From: Planctomycetaceae bacterium
GTDB taxonomy: Bacteria; Planctomycetota; Planctomycetia; Pirellulales; Pirellulaceae
Assembly: GCA_007694185.1 (NCBI GenBank)
Contig: RECD01000140.1
Coordinates: 40,171 to 104,170 of the forward strand
Reading direction: 5' to 3'
DNA: 64,000 nt
This document shows, one piece after another, positions 7,764-22,700 of this stretch. Numbering within the stretch: position 1 is the stretch's first letter; every line of letters begins with the position of its first letter. The notes under the pieces are model-generated. The model had not been told where the DNA came from. It searched no databases and worked only from the letters and a program-made list of their open reading frames with translations. The translations under genes were made by a program, and so were the position numbers.

Positions 7764-10700
7764 TCAGTTGTCGAGCAACTGGCCGAGCACGCTGTCGATC
7801 GCCAGCCAGGCGTTGTCGTCGCTGTCGTCGTCGGTTTCACGATCACCGGCCAGCAGCCCGATCAGGTCGTCGATCTCGTCGTTCCCGAAATCATCGAAAT
7901 CTGCGACCGCGTCGGCCGAATCTTGTGTCGGCATCTCGGGTCCGAATTCGAACCGCAGTTCCTTGCCCGGCTCGAGCTCCGTCCGATCTCGGACGAACGG
8001 CGCGATCACGTCGATCGGGCCGAGTCCGAGGTCGGCTTCGCCCTCGCCCTCCCCCTGCAAGCCGGACGTGTTCTGCCGGGCGATCGCGTTGATGACGATC
8101 AACGCATCGAGCGGTTCGACGAATCGGTTTCCGTCCACGTCGTAGAACCGTCGCGGTAGCTCGTCCAGCAGAAATTCGATCGGGATGCTGCCGGTGAAGC
8201 CTTCCTGGATCCCTCGCGCCAACCGGTTCAGGATCAGCAACGCGTCGATCGGTGACGTCTCGCCGCTCGCGTCGACATCGGTCCGGTTGCTCGGGTTCTG
8301 CAATTCGCTGGCCGAGACCTGCACCTGCACCTGGGCCACGTTGCTGGGACGCCCCCGGTTGTCGCGGATCGTGTACTGGAAGTTGTCGATCCCGATGAAG
8401 TCGCTGTCCGGAACGTACCTCACGAACCCTTCACCCAGCACGATGACGGTACCCCGTGCGGGTTGCGTAACGATCTCGATCGAATCGAGATCGAGCGTTC
8501 CGTCTGGGTCGAAGTCGTTCGCGGCGACGTTGATGTCGATCGCCTGCTCTCGGAACGTGGCGACCAAGTCATTGACCGCGACCGGTGCCAAATTCGTGTC
8601 GATCGTGATCGTCGCCTGTTGGCTGCGGGCGCCCAGGTCGTCGGCCACGGAGTAGCGGATCGTGTCGGTCCCGCGGAAGCCCGGAAACGGCGTGTAGATC
8701 AGGGTGCCGTCGTTCTGGACCGTGACCGAGCCGAAGGCCGGTTGCAGGTCGATCCGCAGGGTCAGCGGGTTGATCGTGCCGTCGACATCGAAATCGTTGT
8801 CGAGCGGACGGATCACGGTCGGACCCGAGAGGTTGAGCGTCACGAAATCATCGACCACGGTCGGGGCGTCGTTGACGCCGGCGACGTTGATGGTGACGGT
8901 CCCCAGGTTGCTCAACGCTTGCGCGGCATCGATCACCCGATAGGTGAACGTGTCGACCAGCGTTTGTCCCGGTCGCAAGGCTTGCAGGGTCATCGACGGA
9001 CGCGGATCGTATTCCACGTCGCCGTTGGGGAGCACGCGGATCACGGCGCCGGCTTGCGACCGCTCGGCAACCTGCGTGATGCTCAGGAACTCATCCGGGT
9101 TCGTCGCCAGATCCGGGTCGAACGCGACATCCAACAAGGATTGGGCGGTGACCACGAGGGGCGTGTCTTCATCGCCGTTGAAGGTCAAATCGCCAGCGAC
9201 CGGCGGGTCGTTGACCTCGACGATGGTGATCGTCACCGTGGCTGGGGAACTTTGGGCCCCCTCATTGTCGATCCCGATGATCGAGATGACGGTGATGCCG
9301 ACGGCGTCATCCGCCGGCGTGAACCGCAGGAAACCGTTGTCGGTGACGATCGGCAACTCGCGGAACAGGTCTTGGTCTTGGGCCGCGACAGTGACCTCAA
9401 ACCGCACGGTCTGTCCGGCCAAGACTTCGTCCGGCGGCCCGGGGCTGATGTTGATCACGAACGGCGTGGCCGAAGTGAACGTGCCGGAATCTTCGAGTAC
9501 CGTGACCTGGTCCGAAATCAGATCGAATGTCGGCGGGTCGTTGACCGGGATCACCGTGATCGTGAACGTCCGCTCGGGGCTGCGATTGACTTGCAGAGGC
9601 GGGTCGTGCGGCCCGCTGTCCTGGGCGTAAATCGTGAACACCGCGACCCCGTTGGCATCGGGCACCGTGATGAAGCGGAGCGTGCCTTCCGGGGAGACCG
9701 TGGGCGGTTCGGCGAACAGGTTTGCCGGATTGCCCGCGACAGGCTGCACGAAGAACTCGACCGTCTGGCCCGGGATGCCGGGGACCAGCCCCAACTCGTC
9801 GAACGCTCCGGGAGGGCCCGCGGCGATGTCGGTGACGAACCCGTTGATGATCGTCTGGCCGACGATCGGTGTGGTCGTCGCATCCTCCAACACGCTGATC
9901 GAAGGGGCGCCCGAGAATTGCGGCGGGTTGTTGAGCGCGTTCACGATCAACGAAACCGTGTTGAAAGCCTCCCGCGGGTCGGGGAAAACCGTGCCGTCCA
10001 GGTTCGCGGAAACTCCGTCGTCGATGACCCCGTAGATGAAGGTGTCGACGCCGTTGAAGTTCGTCCTGGGGGTGTAATTCAGCCCGATCAGGGTCGTCCC
10101 GTCGGTATCGAACACACGTTGCAACGTGCCGCCACCGGAGGTCGCGGTCGGGATCGGGTTGGTGATCCGGAGAGTCTGGTTTCCGCCCGGCGTCAGGTCT
10201 GCCGCTTCGTTGGCCGGCCCGACGTCAAAGACGTCCAGCAAGCCGACGACGGTGCCGTCACCCACGAACGGGATGAAGATGGGCTGCGCGATCACGGTTC
10301 CGTTGTCTTCGACCAGGCCGTTCTCATTGAGCGTGAAGACGATCGGGTCGCTCGTATTCAATCGGGGGCGGTCGTTGACCGGTCGGATGTTGATCGTCAA
10401 CGTCTGCGGCGTGCTGAACGCGATGTCGCCACGTTGCGGATTGTCCGCGCCATCGTCCTGGGCGACGATTTCGAAGATCGCTTCGCCGAACGCATCCGGG
10501 GCTGGGCGGAAGGTCAATCGCCCGTCGGGACTGACCACGGGGCCGATGGCGAACAGTCCTGCCGCACCCGGACTGATCGGGGACACCAAGAACTCCACCT
10601 GATCTCCGGTGGACGGGTCGATCTCGTCGAACGCCGAGCCGGGAGGCCCGCCGAAGATGTCGAACGCGAACCCGTCGACGACCACCGTTTGGCTGTCTTC

Positions 10701-13700
10701 CAGCACCGCGATCTCGTTGAAGGTCAGGCTGAATTGCGGCGCGTCGTTGACCGGTCGCAATACGAACTCGACCCGACCCAAGATGGTCAACCGGTCTTGG
10801 ATCAACTGGCCGGTCTCCAGGTGCCAGGTTTCTCCCGCATCACTGAAATCTTCAACGATGTAAGTGAACGAGTCCGGACCCCCCAAGTTGCTGTTGTAGT
10901 CCGTCGGCGGGGTGTAGAGCAGCTTCGCGATGTCACCGAACTCATCCAGTTCCGCCACTTCGATGCGACCGCCGAGGGCCGTGTCGGCTTCGAACTGCAG
11001 AATCCGGAGCGATTGCGACCCGCCCAACGTCCCGTCCGCTTCATTCGCAGGACCGACGATGAAGACATCCAACAGGCCGACTCGGGACTCATCGCCCGTC
11101 AATTGGCCACGAACGTCGATCACGTAGGGTTGGGTGACCCCGAACTCCTGCGTGTTGTCCTCCTTGAGGACGTAGGTGATATGACCCGAAGCGTTGACGC
11201 TCCAGAAGTCATCCGAGTCCTCGTCCCCGTCCGGTTTGCTGGTGTTAGCAAGGTCCGGGTTGACCTGCGGGGCATCGTTGACCGGCCGCACGTTGACGGT
11301 GAACGTGCCGAACGTCCGCCGTTCGATGAACCCTTCCGTCCCCGGTTCGGCATCGACCGCGGCGAAGACGTAGATCGCCGTCCCCACCGCGTCCGGAGCG
11401 GGGTACAGGATCAGCGTCCCATCGGGGGTGATTTCGGGGAGTTGCTGCATCAAGCCGGCGGGGACCGAAGATTCGTTGACCACGATCTCGAAAGAGACGG
11501 TTTGGCGAATCAGTTCGTCCAAGGCCGTGTCAGCCCCGGGTTGAATGTCGAACACGAATCCGGGAAGGGTCGACGGATTCACATCCTCGAGGATGTCGAC
11601 GACGGCTCGGGATTGCTCGAAGATCGGTGGGTCGTTGGCGGGCAGGACCGAGATGGTCACTGTGGCCGGCGCGGATCGCTCTTCGGGCAGGGTGATCGTG
11701 ACGTCCTCGCCCGACCCCGAGTCGTCGAAGTCGACGTAGCCGCTGCCGGGCAGGGTCGTCCGGCCGTTGTCCGAGACGACGAAGATGAACTTCTCGAACT
11801 CATTGAACGGGGTTCGCTGGTTGTAGTCGACCGCTGGGGCGTAGGTGCCGTGGGTGAACGCGCCGTCCGCGAAGTGGAAAGTGAACGTGCCGCCGTTGAC
11901 GGTGGGCCAATCGACCGAGCCGGTTCCATCGACCAAGCCGAGCGAATCATCGGTGACGTCGATGTAATCGAAATCATCCGGTTCGGTCGCGCCGTCGAAC
12001 TTGGGTACGCCGAAGGCGACGACCCGCAGGGTCTGTTCGGTCTCGTCGTAAAGGTCGCTGAGGTCCTCGGCGAAATCACCGGCGACGCTGGGCGTTTCGG
12101 GCGACAGGCCTTGGATCAAACGCTCCGCATCGAAGTGCAGGATGGCGACTTCACCATCGGCCTCGACCGCCTCGGTCAGGGTGAGGCTGCGGTCGTAGGT
12201 GACCGGTTCGTCGTTGACCGGGTTGATCGTGATCGTCAGCAGTTGCGACGTCGAGCGAGGATCGGTGGGATGATCGTCGGTCGCGATGACCTCGTAGACG
12301 GCAAAGCCGAATGCGTCGATCGCCGGGAAGACGGTCAGCGTCGCAAGTCCGAGCGGTTCGCCGTCCATATCGACCCAAGCGTCCGGGCCGCCCGCGGTGA
12401 CGATGATCGTCGGGATCAACATTTCGCCGAACTCGTCGACCATCATCAGCCCTTCCGGGACGTTGACCGGGACGAGCGTGAAGCTGACGTTCTGCCGAAC
12501 CAGTTCGTCCAGGGCCGTGTAGGCACCCGGGGCGATCATGTTGACGAAGTCCTCTCCGATGACCGGCGCACCGCCATTCTCTGAGAACTCGAACCCGCTG
12601 GGCATCGAGAAGATCGGCGGGTCGTTCGCAGGCAAGACCGAGATGGTCACCGTGGCCGGGGCCGAACGTTCCTCGGGCAGGGTGATCGTGACGTCGTTGC
12701 CCGATCCCGAGCCGTCGAGGTCGATGTAGCCGCTGCCGGGCAGGGTCGTCCGGCCGTCATCCGAGACGATGAAGATGAACTTCTCGAACTCGTTGAACGG
12801 GGTCTCCTCGTTGTAGTCGACCGCGGGGGCGTAGGTGCCGTGGGTGAATCCGCCGTCCGCGAAGTGAAAGGTCAACGTCCCGCCGTTGGCGGTGGGCCAA
12901 ACGACCGAGCCGGTCCCATCGACCAAGCCGAGCGAATCGTCGGTGACGTCGATGTAATCGAAGTCTGCCGGGTCGACCGCACCGTCGAACCGAGGGATGC
13001 CGAAGGCGACGACCCGCAGGGTCTGTTCGGTTTCGTCGTAGAGGTCGCTGAGGTCGTCGGCGAAGTCACCCTCGACGCTGGGGGTCTCGGGCGGCAGACC
13101 TTGCAGCAACCGCGTGGCGTCGAAGTGCAAGACCGCAACTTCTCCATCGACTTCGACCGCCTCGGTAATACTGAGGCTGCGGTCGTAGGTGACCGGAGCG
13201 TCGTTGACCGGGTTGATCGTGATCGTCAGCGTTTGGGTTGTGGTCCGCGGCGTGAACGTATCGCTCCCCTCCTCACCGGCGAGGAAATCGGTCGCGGTGA
13301 CTTCGTAGACGGCAAAGCCGAAGGCGTCGATCGCCGGGAAAACGGTCAGCGTCGCGGTGCCGATGCCGTTCCCATCCGGGTCCAACCAGTTCCCGGCGCT
13401 TCCCGTGTTGATTTCCAGGGTGGGGATCAACATCTCGCCGAACTCGTCCAGCATCATCATGCCGTCGGGGACGTTGAGCGGTGTCAGCGTGAAGAACAGG
13501 CTTTGCAACCGCAGTTCATCCAAGGCGGAGAGCGGGCCGGGGGCAACGATCGTCGCAAAGTCGACACTCACCACCGGTGTGCCGCCATTCTCGTCGATCA
13601 CGAAGCCCTCTTCGGGCATCGTGAAGATCGGCGCGTCGTTCGTTTCACCGACCGTGATCGTCAACGTCCCACGGATGCTCGACCGGGCTGCCGGTAGGGT

Positions 13701-16700
13701 AATTTCCGCGGGGCTCTGCGGATCGGAAGTGACGCCGTCGTCCTCGATCGTGAATTCCAACAACTCGACCGGGTTGAACGGGGCGATCCGGTTGTAGTCG
13801 GGCGAAGTGAAGAACGTCGCCACCTTCAACGCACCGTTCTCGATCTCGAATACGAATCGGCCGCCCGCCGCGCTGTCCAGCTCCAAAAAGCCGTTGCCGG
13901 TGCCGGGAAGGGTGTAGTCGTCCAGGTCGGCGACGTCGACCGTGTTGTCGCCGACGTGGAAGGCGACCACTCGCAGCGACTGTTCCGACTCGGTGAACGG
14001 ATCGACCAGCTCAGGGGTCAGCTTGCCGGGGGCTGCCGGCTCGCTTGCGCCGATCCCGAGCAGCAGTTCGGGGAAGAACGTGTAGACGTCTTCACCCGGT
14101 TCGGCCCCTTCGACCAGCGACAGGGTGCGATCGAACGGAATCGGCACGTCGTTGACCGGTTGCACGACGACCGTCACCGTGCCGATCGCTCGCAACGGGT
14201 TGACCACCTGCGTGCGGTCGGCCTGTTCGTCGATGCCCTGGTCTTCCGCCACGTAGGTGAAGATGATTTTGCCGTAGTAATCGGTCGGCGCGACAAACAC
14301 GACGTCGCCTGCCGCGTTGATCGAAACGCCCCCGCCACCGGATGCCGGCATGGTGACCATTTCGACTGCGACGATTCCCAAGGTCTGGTCGTTCACGCCG
14401 GACAACTCGTCCGTCGAGATCGGTTGGGCGACCACGTCGTTGCGGAGCAGGAAGGCGGCCGGAATGACCAAGATTTCGTCTTCCAACGGCACCGGTACCG
14501 GTTGCCCCAATTGGTTGATGAAGAAATCGCTCCAATCGGTCGTTTCGTCGATCGGAGTGATCGAACCATCGGGGTTTGGCAATCCGGCACCGATCTCGCC
14601 GACGGTGATCAGATCGTCCATGACGATCGGGTGATCGTTCCGTGGGCCGATGTCGAGCATCAAGATCTGGGTCGCCCGCAGTCGATCCCCAAAGAAAGTG
14701 TCATCCGGCTTGACGGTCGGGAAGGGAACTGCGTCATCGTCGATCGTCTCGGGATCGATCAGCAACGCGTCGTCTTCGATCGTGAAGTGCAGGAAGTCGA
14801 AGGTGTCGGTATCAAAGTCGCTGTCGACCGTCGGGACGCGGATCGGCTCGACGTTGTCGCGGTTGAGGTAATCGTCGGAGACGTAGGTCACGTCGATCAA
14901 CGAACCGTACGAACGGATGAACGGCGCGGGGTCGCTGTCGACCACGAACCTCGCCACCAACGTGCCGCGGATCGTGCGGACCGTGACATTGCCCTCGTCA
15001 TCGGCGTCCGCGACCGTGATCACGGTCGGCCCCTGCTGCCCCTTCAGGACGTCGTCGGTGTCGACGAAGGTTTCCGGCAAAATGAGCTCGACGACGCGCA
15101 GTTGCTGGGCCGATTCGTCCCAGGGGGCTTCCGGGTTATCCGCATTGGGATAGCGAGGGTCGTTGTGCGCCACCGCAGTTTCCAACAACTCTTCGGCGGT
15201 GATGGTCAGCGGATTTTCGCCACGGGGCCGATCGGCATCGGTTGCCGGTTCCGGTTGGCTCTCGAGTCCGTGGAAGGTCAGCGGCGGCACCCCGGGGGCG
15301 TCGTTGACCGGACGGATATCGATCGTCACCGTCGCGATCACTGGTCGGGTGACCGAAATGTCGGCATCGATCGCGCTCTGCTGGTTGGCCAGGTAGTAGG
15401 TGAACGTGTCTAGCCCGGCGTAGTCAGCTCGCGGAGTGTAGGTGAAGTGGCCGGTGCGGGAGTCGAGCGAGAAGTTGGACGCGAACGACGGCCCTTCTAC
15501 CAAGATCGCGTCGACCGGCGTGAAGGTCCGCGGGTCGATATCATCGTTCGCCATGATCGACGGGAAGAAACCCTCCGTGACGAGCGTCTCGTCTTCGTTC
15601 ACCCGATAGACCAGATCGCCGACGGCAAACGGGTCGTCGATCGCGACCGGGGGCGTGACGTTGACGATCTGGATCCGATGGTCTTCGACTTCGCCGCCGA
15701 CGGCCAAGCCGGTTGGCGACAACCCGCCTTCGGGCGAAATCCGGAACCGAGCCCAAGTGACCTTGTCGGTCGTGCCTTCCGGCGTGTGGATCGTCAGGTA
15801 ATTCACCCCGTCGCTGACCGGAACGCTGGAGATCACCTGTTCGGACGCCTCGAACACGCCGTTGCCGTTGAAGTCGACCCAGGCATCGAGGAAGCCGAGG
15901 CCCATCACCGTGACGGCGATCTTAGTACCGGCCGGTTCGAGCGGGTTGAGGAAGCCGAGCACGTCGTCGGGTTCGGTAGTCGATTCCGGATATTGCGGGT
16001 ATTCCGACGAGTCGGGGCGAAGGAACACGATGTAATCGCCGCCCGTGGTCACCAACGTGCCGATCCCGACACCGTCTTCGTCATCGAGGTTCGTGAGCGT
16101 GATCGTCGGGACGGGAGAATCCTCGCCCACCGCGACCGAGAAGGCGTTGCCGGCCTGGGTCAACCGAGTGGAGATCGCATCGGCCAATTTTTCGGCGACC
16201 ATCTCGGGCGAATCCGTGGCCTCGAACCGGACCGCGATGTTGCCCGCGGTCGGGGCGAAGCCCGGCAGCACGAGTTCGAAAGTCAGCGGTCCCGCACCGG
16301 TGTCAATCCGGATCTTGTCGCCGGACTCGGGTGCCGAGGCGATCGATAGGACGACCTGCGGTAGGCCTGACCCCGCAACCAGGAAACCGGTGCCTTCCAG
16401 CACTTCGACCGTGATCGGGGACGGTTCGTCATCACTCGGTTGGTCCGTCCCCGGAACCGCCGGTTTCCCGTCGGACTCGGCATCGACGTAGCGGCCCAGT
16501 CGCGGCATGGCGTTGTCGATCAAGGCGTGGCGGGCCCCGTTGTTGGCCAAGAGGGTGCCGTAACTGACCGGTGCGTCACCGAAATCGATGCCAACATCGG
16601 GCAGGATGATGATGAACCGCGTCGACCCGTCGGGCTGATTGTTCCGCAACAGGTTCCCCGCGCGGTCGGCGATGACTTGGTTGTCAAGCGTGATCTCGTA

Positions 16701-19700
16701 CACGCCAGCCGGGGCCCAGAGGCTCGACAACGGGGTCAACCGCATCTCACCGGTGGAGGGGTTGAAGCCGAGCACGTAATCGCGGCCTTCCACGAGCGTG
16801 CGGTTGTTGCGGCGGACCGTCACCACGTCGGGCGTGACCGTCAACGGGTTGATCCCGGTACCTTCGAATGGCGAGTTTTCGCCGGGTCCGTCCGTCAGCA
16901 AGATCGAAAAGAACTCGACGATCGGGTCGGCCAAGGAGACGACGGTCAGGTTCGGGTCACGGTCGACGCCGCTGATGTCGTTGTCGATGGGATCAAGCAA
17001 CACCGCGAACGGTGGTTCACGGTCGGCTCGGTCGATCGCCCCACGGTCGATGAAGATCAATGTGCCGGAACCGCCCGAGGAGCCTCCGGAGTCAACCCGC
17101 AACTGACCGTACAAGTCGCGCAGCGGAGCGACCACCGGCGACGGCGGAATACCGATTTCGTTCTTGAATCCGATGTAGTCGGCGCGGTCTTGCACCGTGT
17201 TCAGCGAGCTGTCGACAGCCGCAGAACCGGAGACCAGGTAGAAATTGCGGTTGGCGGCGTCGACGAATAGCGGAGTGCCGGCCGCACGGAGGATCGAGTC
17301 GCTGCCGATCGTGCCGTTATTCGTGTTGGCCTGGAAGTAGTTGTGGGTGATCTCGGCCAGACCGGTCGTCCCACCGATACCAGTCGCGAACTGGGTGACG
17401 ATGTTGTTCATCACCGTCGGGCTGGAGTTGACACCGACCTCGACCCCGATGCCGGCGTTGGCGCCGACCAAAGTGTTGTTGACGATCCGACCGAACGGCA
17501 CGGGACGTTGCGGGGCGGTGACCGTTTCGCCCAAGTAGCGGATGCCGGACGAGCCCGAGATCACGTTGTTTTGAATCACCACGCCGGGAACAAGCCGATC
17601 GCTGTTCCGTTGCGGGAAATTGATTGTCGACCCCGGATGCGGGACGCTGCCACCCGCTTGGGCGTTCCCGGGCTGCACGTTGATCCCGCGGATCGAAGAG
17701 TTCGTGATCGTGTTCGCTTCGATCATGAACAGGCCTTGGAGCCGCTCACGGTTGCGATCCGCCTCGAACCCGGTCGCGCGATCCCCTTGCAACACGAGGA
17801 TGTCATCGATCCAGGCTCGGTTCGAGCCGGCCGCGAGGTCTTGATCCTCGGCAAACAGGTAGATCCAAGTCAGCGTCGAGTTTTCGCTGACAAAGGGGAA
17901 CTCGACCGAGATCGCCCTGCGTTCGCCGGTAGCGAAAGGACTCGCCGGTTCGCCGATCGAACCCTCGATCGGAGGTGGCTGCGGAACCAGGATCTGCGGT
18001 TGGCCGTCGACCAGGAGCAACAAGCCGTGAGTGTCCTCCAGGCTGCTGACGCTGTAGCGGAACCGCAACAACCCGCCGCCCGTGGCGGTGGCGCCAAGCT
18101 GGGCCGGCGTGGTTTGGAAAACCGCCGCTACTCGCTGCGAAGGGGAATCGGGCAAGGCACTCTGGATCAGACCCGGCATCGCTCCGAACGTGGCAGGCGA
18201 CGCCAACGACTGGAATCCGCTGATCGGCTGAATGCCGGGCGCACTCGCCAGTTGCCAAGTCTCGAAAGCACCTGGGAGCAACGCGTTGACGAATGGGTCA
18301 TCCGGGATCGACGTGCCAGGTAGCAAAGTCGAGATGATTTGCCGCAATTCCGAAACCGGCGGCAGTGGCGCGGAATAGGTCGCGCCCTCAAACCCTTCAC
18401 TGGCGGTGACGCTCAAGTCGTTGATGTGCCGCGCGTTGGTGTCGAAAGGAGAGATCCAGATCCCGTCGATCATTTCGGACCACGTGGCGACATCATCGAC
18501 GCGCCGAATTTCGAGCTGATAGGGACCGGTTAGTGAATTGGCGAACTGCGTGGGGTTTGGGTCTTGGGTTCGCCCGGTGGTTTGCAGATCGAGCACGCCC
18601 GGTGCCGGTTGGAAGTCGCCGGTGACCATCTCGCCCCGTTCGGCGTAGCCGACGATGATATCGTCGATGTAGAAGCCTTCGAACGCGTTGTTGAGGCTGC
18701 GGATCGAGCGTGGCGTCGCCTGGCTGTTGAATTCTCCGAACGGCTGGGAATTGGTGCCATCGATCCCCAGCAGCGACGGGTCGCGCATCGCCCCCGCGGT
18801 GCTGAAGTCGAACCGCAACATCACCTCTTCGGCGCCGGCGAAGGTCGACAGGTCGACGCGAGCCTGACGCCACTGACCGGTGCTGTCCATCAACTCCTGG
18901 ACAATCTGCTGATTCTGGCCCCGCGGGATGCCCGCGTTGAGCCCGGCGTCCGACAGGTGCGACACGAACCCGGGCAACTCAGCGCGGTTGGCCCCGACAC
19001 TCGGGTCGGCGCCACTCAATGCCGAGTTGTTGGTCGCAACCAACCGCCACGTGTCCCCGCCGTTCGTCGACACGAAGACCCGTGCGCTGTCTCGGAACGG
19101 GTCGTTCACATCGCCGGTGACGTTGGCACCAGGGTGGTTTTCGGTGTCGAGGAAGTAGTTGAAGTACAGCGTCGGACGGTCTTGGGCGACCGAACCGGCC
19201 AACGAGAAGGTGCCCGATTGCAGCGTTCCCAACGCCCCGCCCGGGAAGTTGTAGGTGTTGCGGATGTTCGTGTTGCTGCTCAAGTCGGCATGCAGCGGCG
19301 TCGACAGGATACCGAGTTGGGCGTTGACCCCCGATTCATAAGTCAGGTAGGTCAACGAATCCGGGTTGTGGATTTGATTCCACTGCTCGAAGCCGAAGTG
19401 CAGGCTGGTACCGCCTTGGGCTTGGGTTTGAAGTCGGTTCGCGCCGGGGCCGGGCGATGCGATGTTCACGTTGACCTCACCCGGTCGACGGCTATCGTCC
19501 GGAGCGACGTTGATGCCGTGGCCGACGTCGTTGCCCCGTTTCATCGTCGGGTGCCAGAGGTTGAAGTCCAACGGCGAGAAGGCCGTCCCGATCGGTCGGG
19601 CGCCGCCACCGGTCATGCCGGTCACCGTCATCGAGGTCGAGTCAGCGACACCGTCACCGGTCGAATCGAAGATCTGACGCAACACGGTCAACGCATCCGC

Positions 19701-22700
19701 ATTCGTCGGCTCACTCGTGACCAACGTCGGCAGCGCCGTCATCGCCGTCGTGTCGAAGGCGTACATCGCCCCGGCGGTCGTGACCGCGAACAACGTGTTG
19801 CGGTAGGCGCCCCCTTCGACGTTCTGCGGCCCGTGGGCCAGACCTTCGAATTGGAGTGTCGTCGGTGGTACGCCGAGGGCGGCGGCGACATCGATCCGGC
19901 GGATCACCAGACCGGTGTTCGGGTTGATCTCCAAGAACTCGCCGCGGTTGGTGACACCGAACAGGTTCCCCGTGTGGTTGCCGGTTGCCGTGCTGTAGTT
20001 CCCAAACGAAATCCCGGTCACCCGGCCGGAAAGCGGCTCGATCCAGGTCTGGGTACCGTTGTTGTCGGCACCGCCTGTCAGCGGACCGCTCAATCCGCCA
20101 ACTCGATTGAGGTTGAGGGCGACGGTGCCGTTGGCGCCGAAGCCGTTGCCGGCATTGCCACTGTAGATCACCGCTGTAACCAAGTTGCGGGCCTGGTCGT
20201 TGTTGTTGATCGCGTCAACGATATCCTGGGCAGTCGGGGCGCCCGTCAAAGGTGGGCCGCCGGTGCCGCCGATTTGCAGATTGATCGTGTTGCCGCCCGC
20301 CGTGACTACGGCATTGTTGTTGTTTGGGCGGGTGATGTTCACCTGGATGTCGTTGCCCGCTTCACCGGGGATCTTGGACTCGATCCGGATCGTGGTGACG
20401 GCCGGGGTATCGGCGTTGTTGGAGACGGTCAGGAAGGTCGATGCGAATTGGACTCCGTTCGGCTGGATATCGCCCATCAGCCCTTGCGAGGGGTTGGCTC
20501 CAGCGATCGCGGGGGCAGCGTTGCCACTGGCGTCACCGCGGTAGAGCTTCGAGTTGCGTCCTTGGCCGATATCGGTTTCGCGAACGACCAAGTAGGTCGA
20601 GTAAACCGGCACCGGGGCAGCTGCCGAACCGGTCGTCCCTCGCCGCCAGAAGGTCAACGCGTCGACTTCGTCCGACGTGGTGAACTGCTCCGCCCGATTG
20701 GCAACGCCCAGCGGGTAATTTCCTGGGAAGCCCGCACCGGTATTCGGCGTCGGGCCGCGTCCCGGGATGTTGTCGTTGCCGATGACGGTGATCGCGGCGT
20801 TCTCGGGATTGATTTCGACCAAGGCGCCGACGGAGTTGGTGACGCCGTTGAGCCTTTGGTAACCGTACATCCGACCGTCGGAGCGGATCACGATGTCCTG
20901 CACGTCGTTGACGCCGGTAATCAGTCCTGCGTCACTGGTAACCCGGGTCAGGTAACGCTCGCCGGTGAACGGATTGACGGTGTAGAGGTGATCGTTGTTC
21001 CCAAACGAAGTCGTGGTTTCGGCTTGATCGGTCGCCACGTACAGGACGACGTCCTTGAGGCTGAACGGGACGACGTGGCTTTCCAACGCGGTCGAGCTCG
21101 AGATATCAAAGATCCCATTGGTTTCCGGCAACACGGCGGCGCCGTTGCTGGAATATCCCTGGAAGCCGATATGGTCCTCGACGACACGAGTGACCGTGTT
21201 GGCGGGTTCCAAGCGAACCCGTTGCAGGTTCGTTCCAGGCGTCCCGGATAAGTAGAATCCGGCCAATTCTTGCGGGATCATCCGGTTGCTCATCACGGCG
21301 ACGTAATACGTACCGTTGGGCGTGACGTGGATCGGGCCGATGTAGGGGTCCTTCGAGCCGACCGAACCGCGGCTCAGGTCGTCGATGTTGCCCGACACAT
21401 CGAGCGGTCGGTCGTCCTCAACGTTCGACTCCCGGCCCAGCCAAATCAGCTTGCCGGCGGCGTTGTAGACCGCGACCGTGGCATCCGGACGATTGAGCGC
21501 GTCGGCGTAGTCGAGATCGAAGACGACGGCGACCGTGCCGGGGGAATCATTCACGCCCGGGATCACTTGGATATCGGTGTGCAGAACCGAGAATTGGAAC
21601 CAATCGACATCGGTGGCGGTTGACAGTTCGCCAGAGATGCTGATGGCCGCCATGTCGGTTTGCAGCAGGTTGACCAGCGGTTGCGCGGTGGCGAAGGTGT
21701 TGCCGATCGCACCAGGCAGTTCGCCCGCCTCGCCGATCATTGGAGAGCGGCGTGGCAGGCCGCGGACATCGATCGCCGTTTGGGCAAACCGAATATCGGC
21801 GTAACGCACCGTCGAGCCTGGGAACTCATCGATTTGCCGCAGCCGAACTTGCAGTTGGTACTTGCCGGTGCTCTTACCCATCAGCGACGTGATCGGATCG
21901 GTCTGCGGGTTGCTGCGAACCCGGATGAAGTAGGTCCCGACGCTGTTCGGAACACCCGGCAGGACGTAATAAAAGCCGGCGTCACGGAAGTTCTGGGAGT
22001 AGAAGTCGCCGCCCAACAGGGGGTTTTGGATCAGGGTCGCCGCATTCGCGGTGTTGCCAGGGAACGACGGGTCGCTCGAACGCACAGACCGTGCCAAAAC
22101 CGTGCCGCTGATGTTCACAACTTCGACAACGATGTCGAGCGACGGATCGGTGCGGTCGATATCAATCCAGATCGGCGTGCCCGCAGTACCCCGGAAGCTA
22201 TACACGTCGACATCGCCCGGGTCATCGGGGCTGATGAAACCGTGGACTTCAAAGCCCAGCCGTCGGTTTTCGTCACCACTCTTCAAGTCGGGGGCCAACT
22301 CACCCAACGCTTGCGCCGTGGCGGGCGTGCGATTGATGTCACGACCGGCCGTCAGCGGAGTCTCCGCTTCCCGAATGATCGCGACGTTCGAATCGTTGCT
22401 CCATTCGTCGAACAGCAGCCCACGCCAGCCGCCCACCGATCCTGTCGACGGGGCCGACGAGTTGTTCGTATTGGTCATCACGCGACCGTTGGGGGCAAAG
22501 CCCGCGCCGACGGTATCGTCTGCCAAATGGGTCATCACCACGGGGAAACCGGGACGCCCGAGCACGTGGATCGTGCCGCCGATACGGTCGTGAATGTCGA
22601 GCGGCTTGCCGGTCGCGGTGAAGCCCGCATTGGCTCCGGATAGCTTGATCACCAAGCTCTCCGAGTTGCTGCTCTGCAGCCGCAGGCCGCTGAAGGTGTG

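Noticed and set aside
8463..12584. A 1373-codon open frame on the plus strand opposite giant gene 1
   Set aside because: Composition is extremely rich in Arg, Asp and Val, with no hydrophobic cores or domains. It mirrors the codon bias of the cadherin-like array on the other strand, which has clear homology.
11630..13620. Regular repeats as a CRISPR array
   Set aside because: The repeat unit is 990 bases and protein-coding in frame; there are no short repeats with unique spacers.
18564..21251. An 895-codon open frame on the plus strand opposite giant gene 1
   Set aside because: Biased, featureless translation; antisense shadow of the propeller-like and jelly-roll region.
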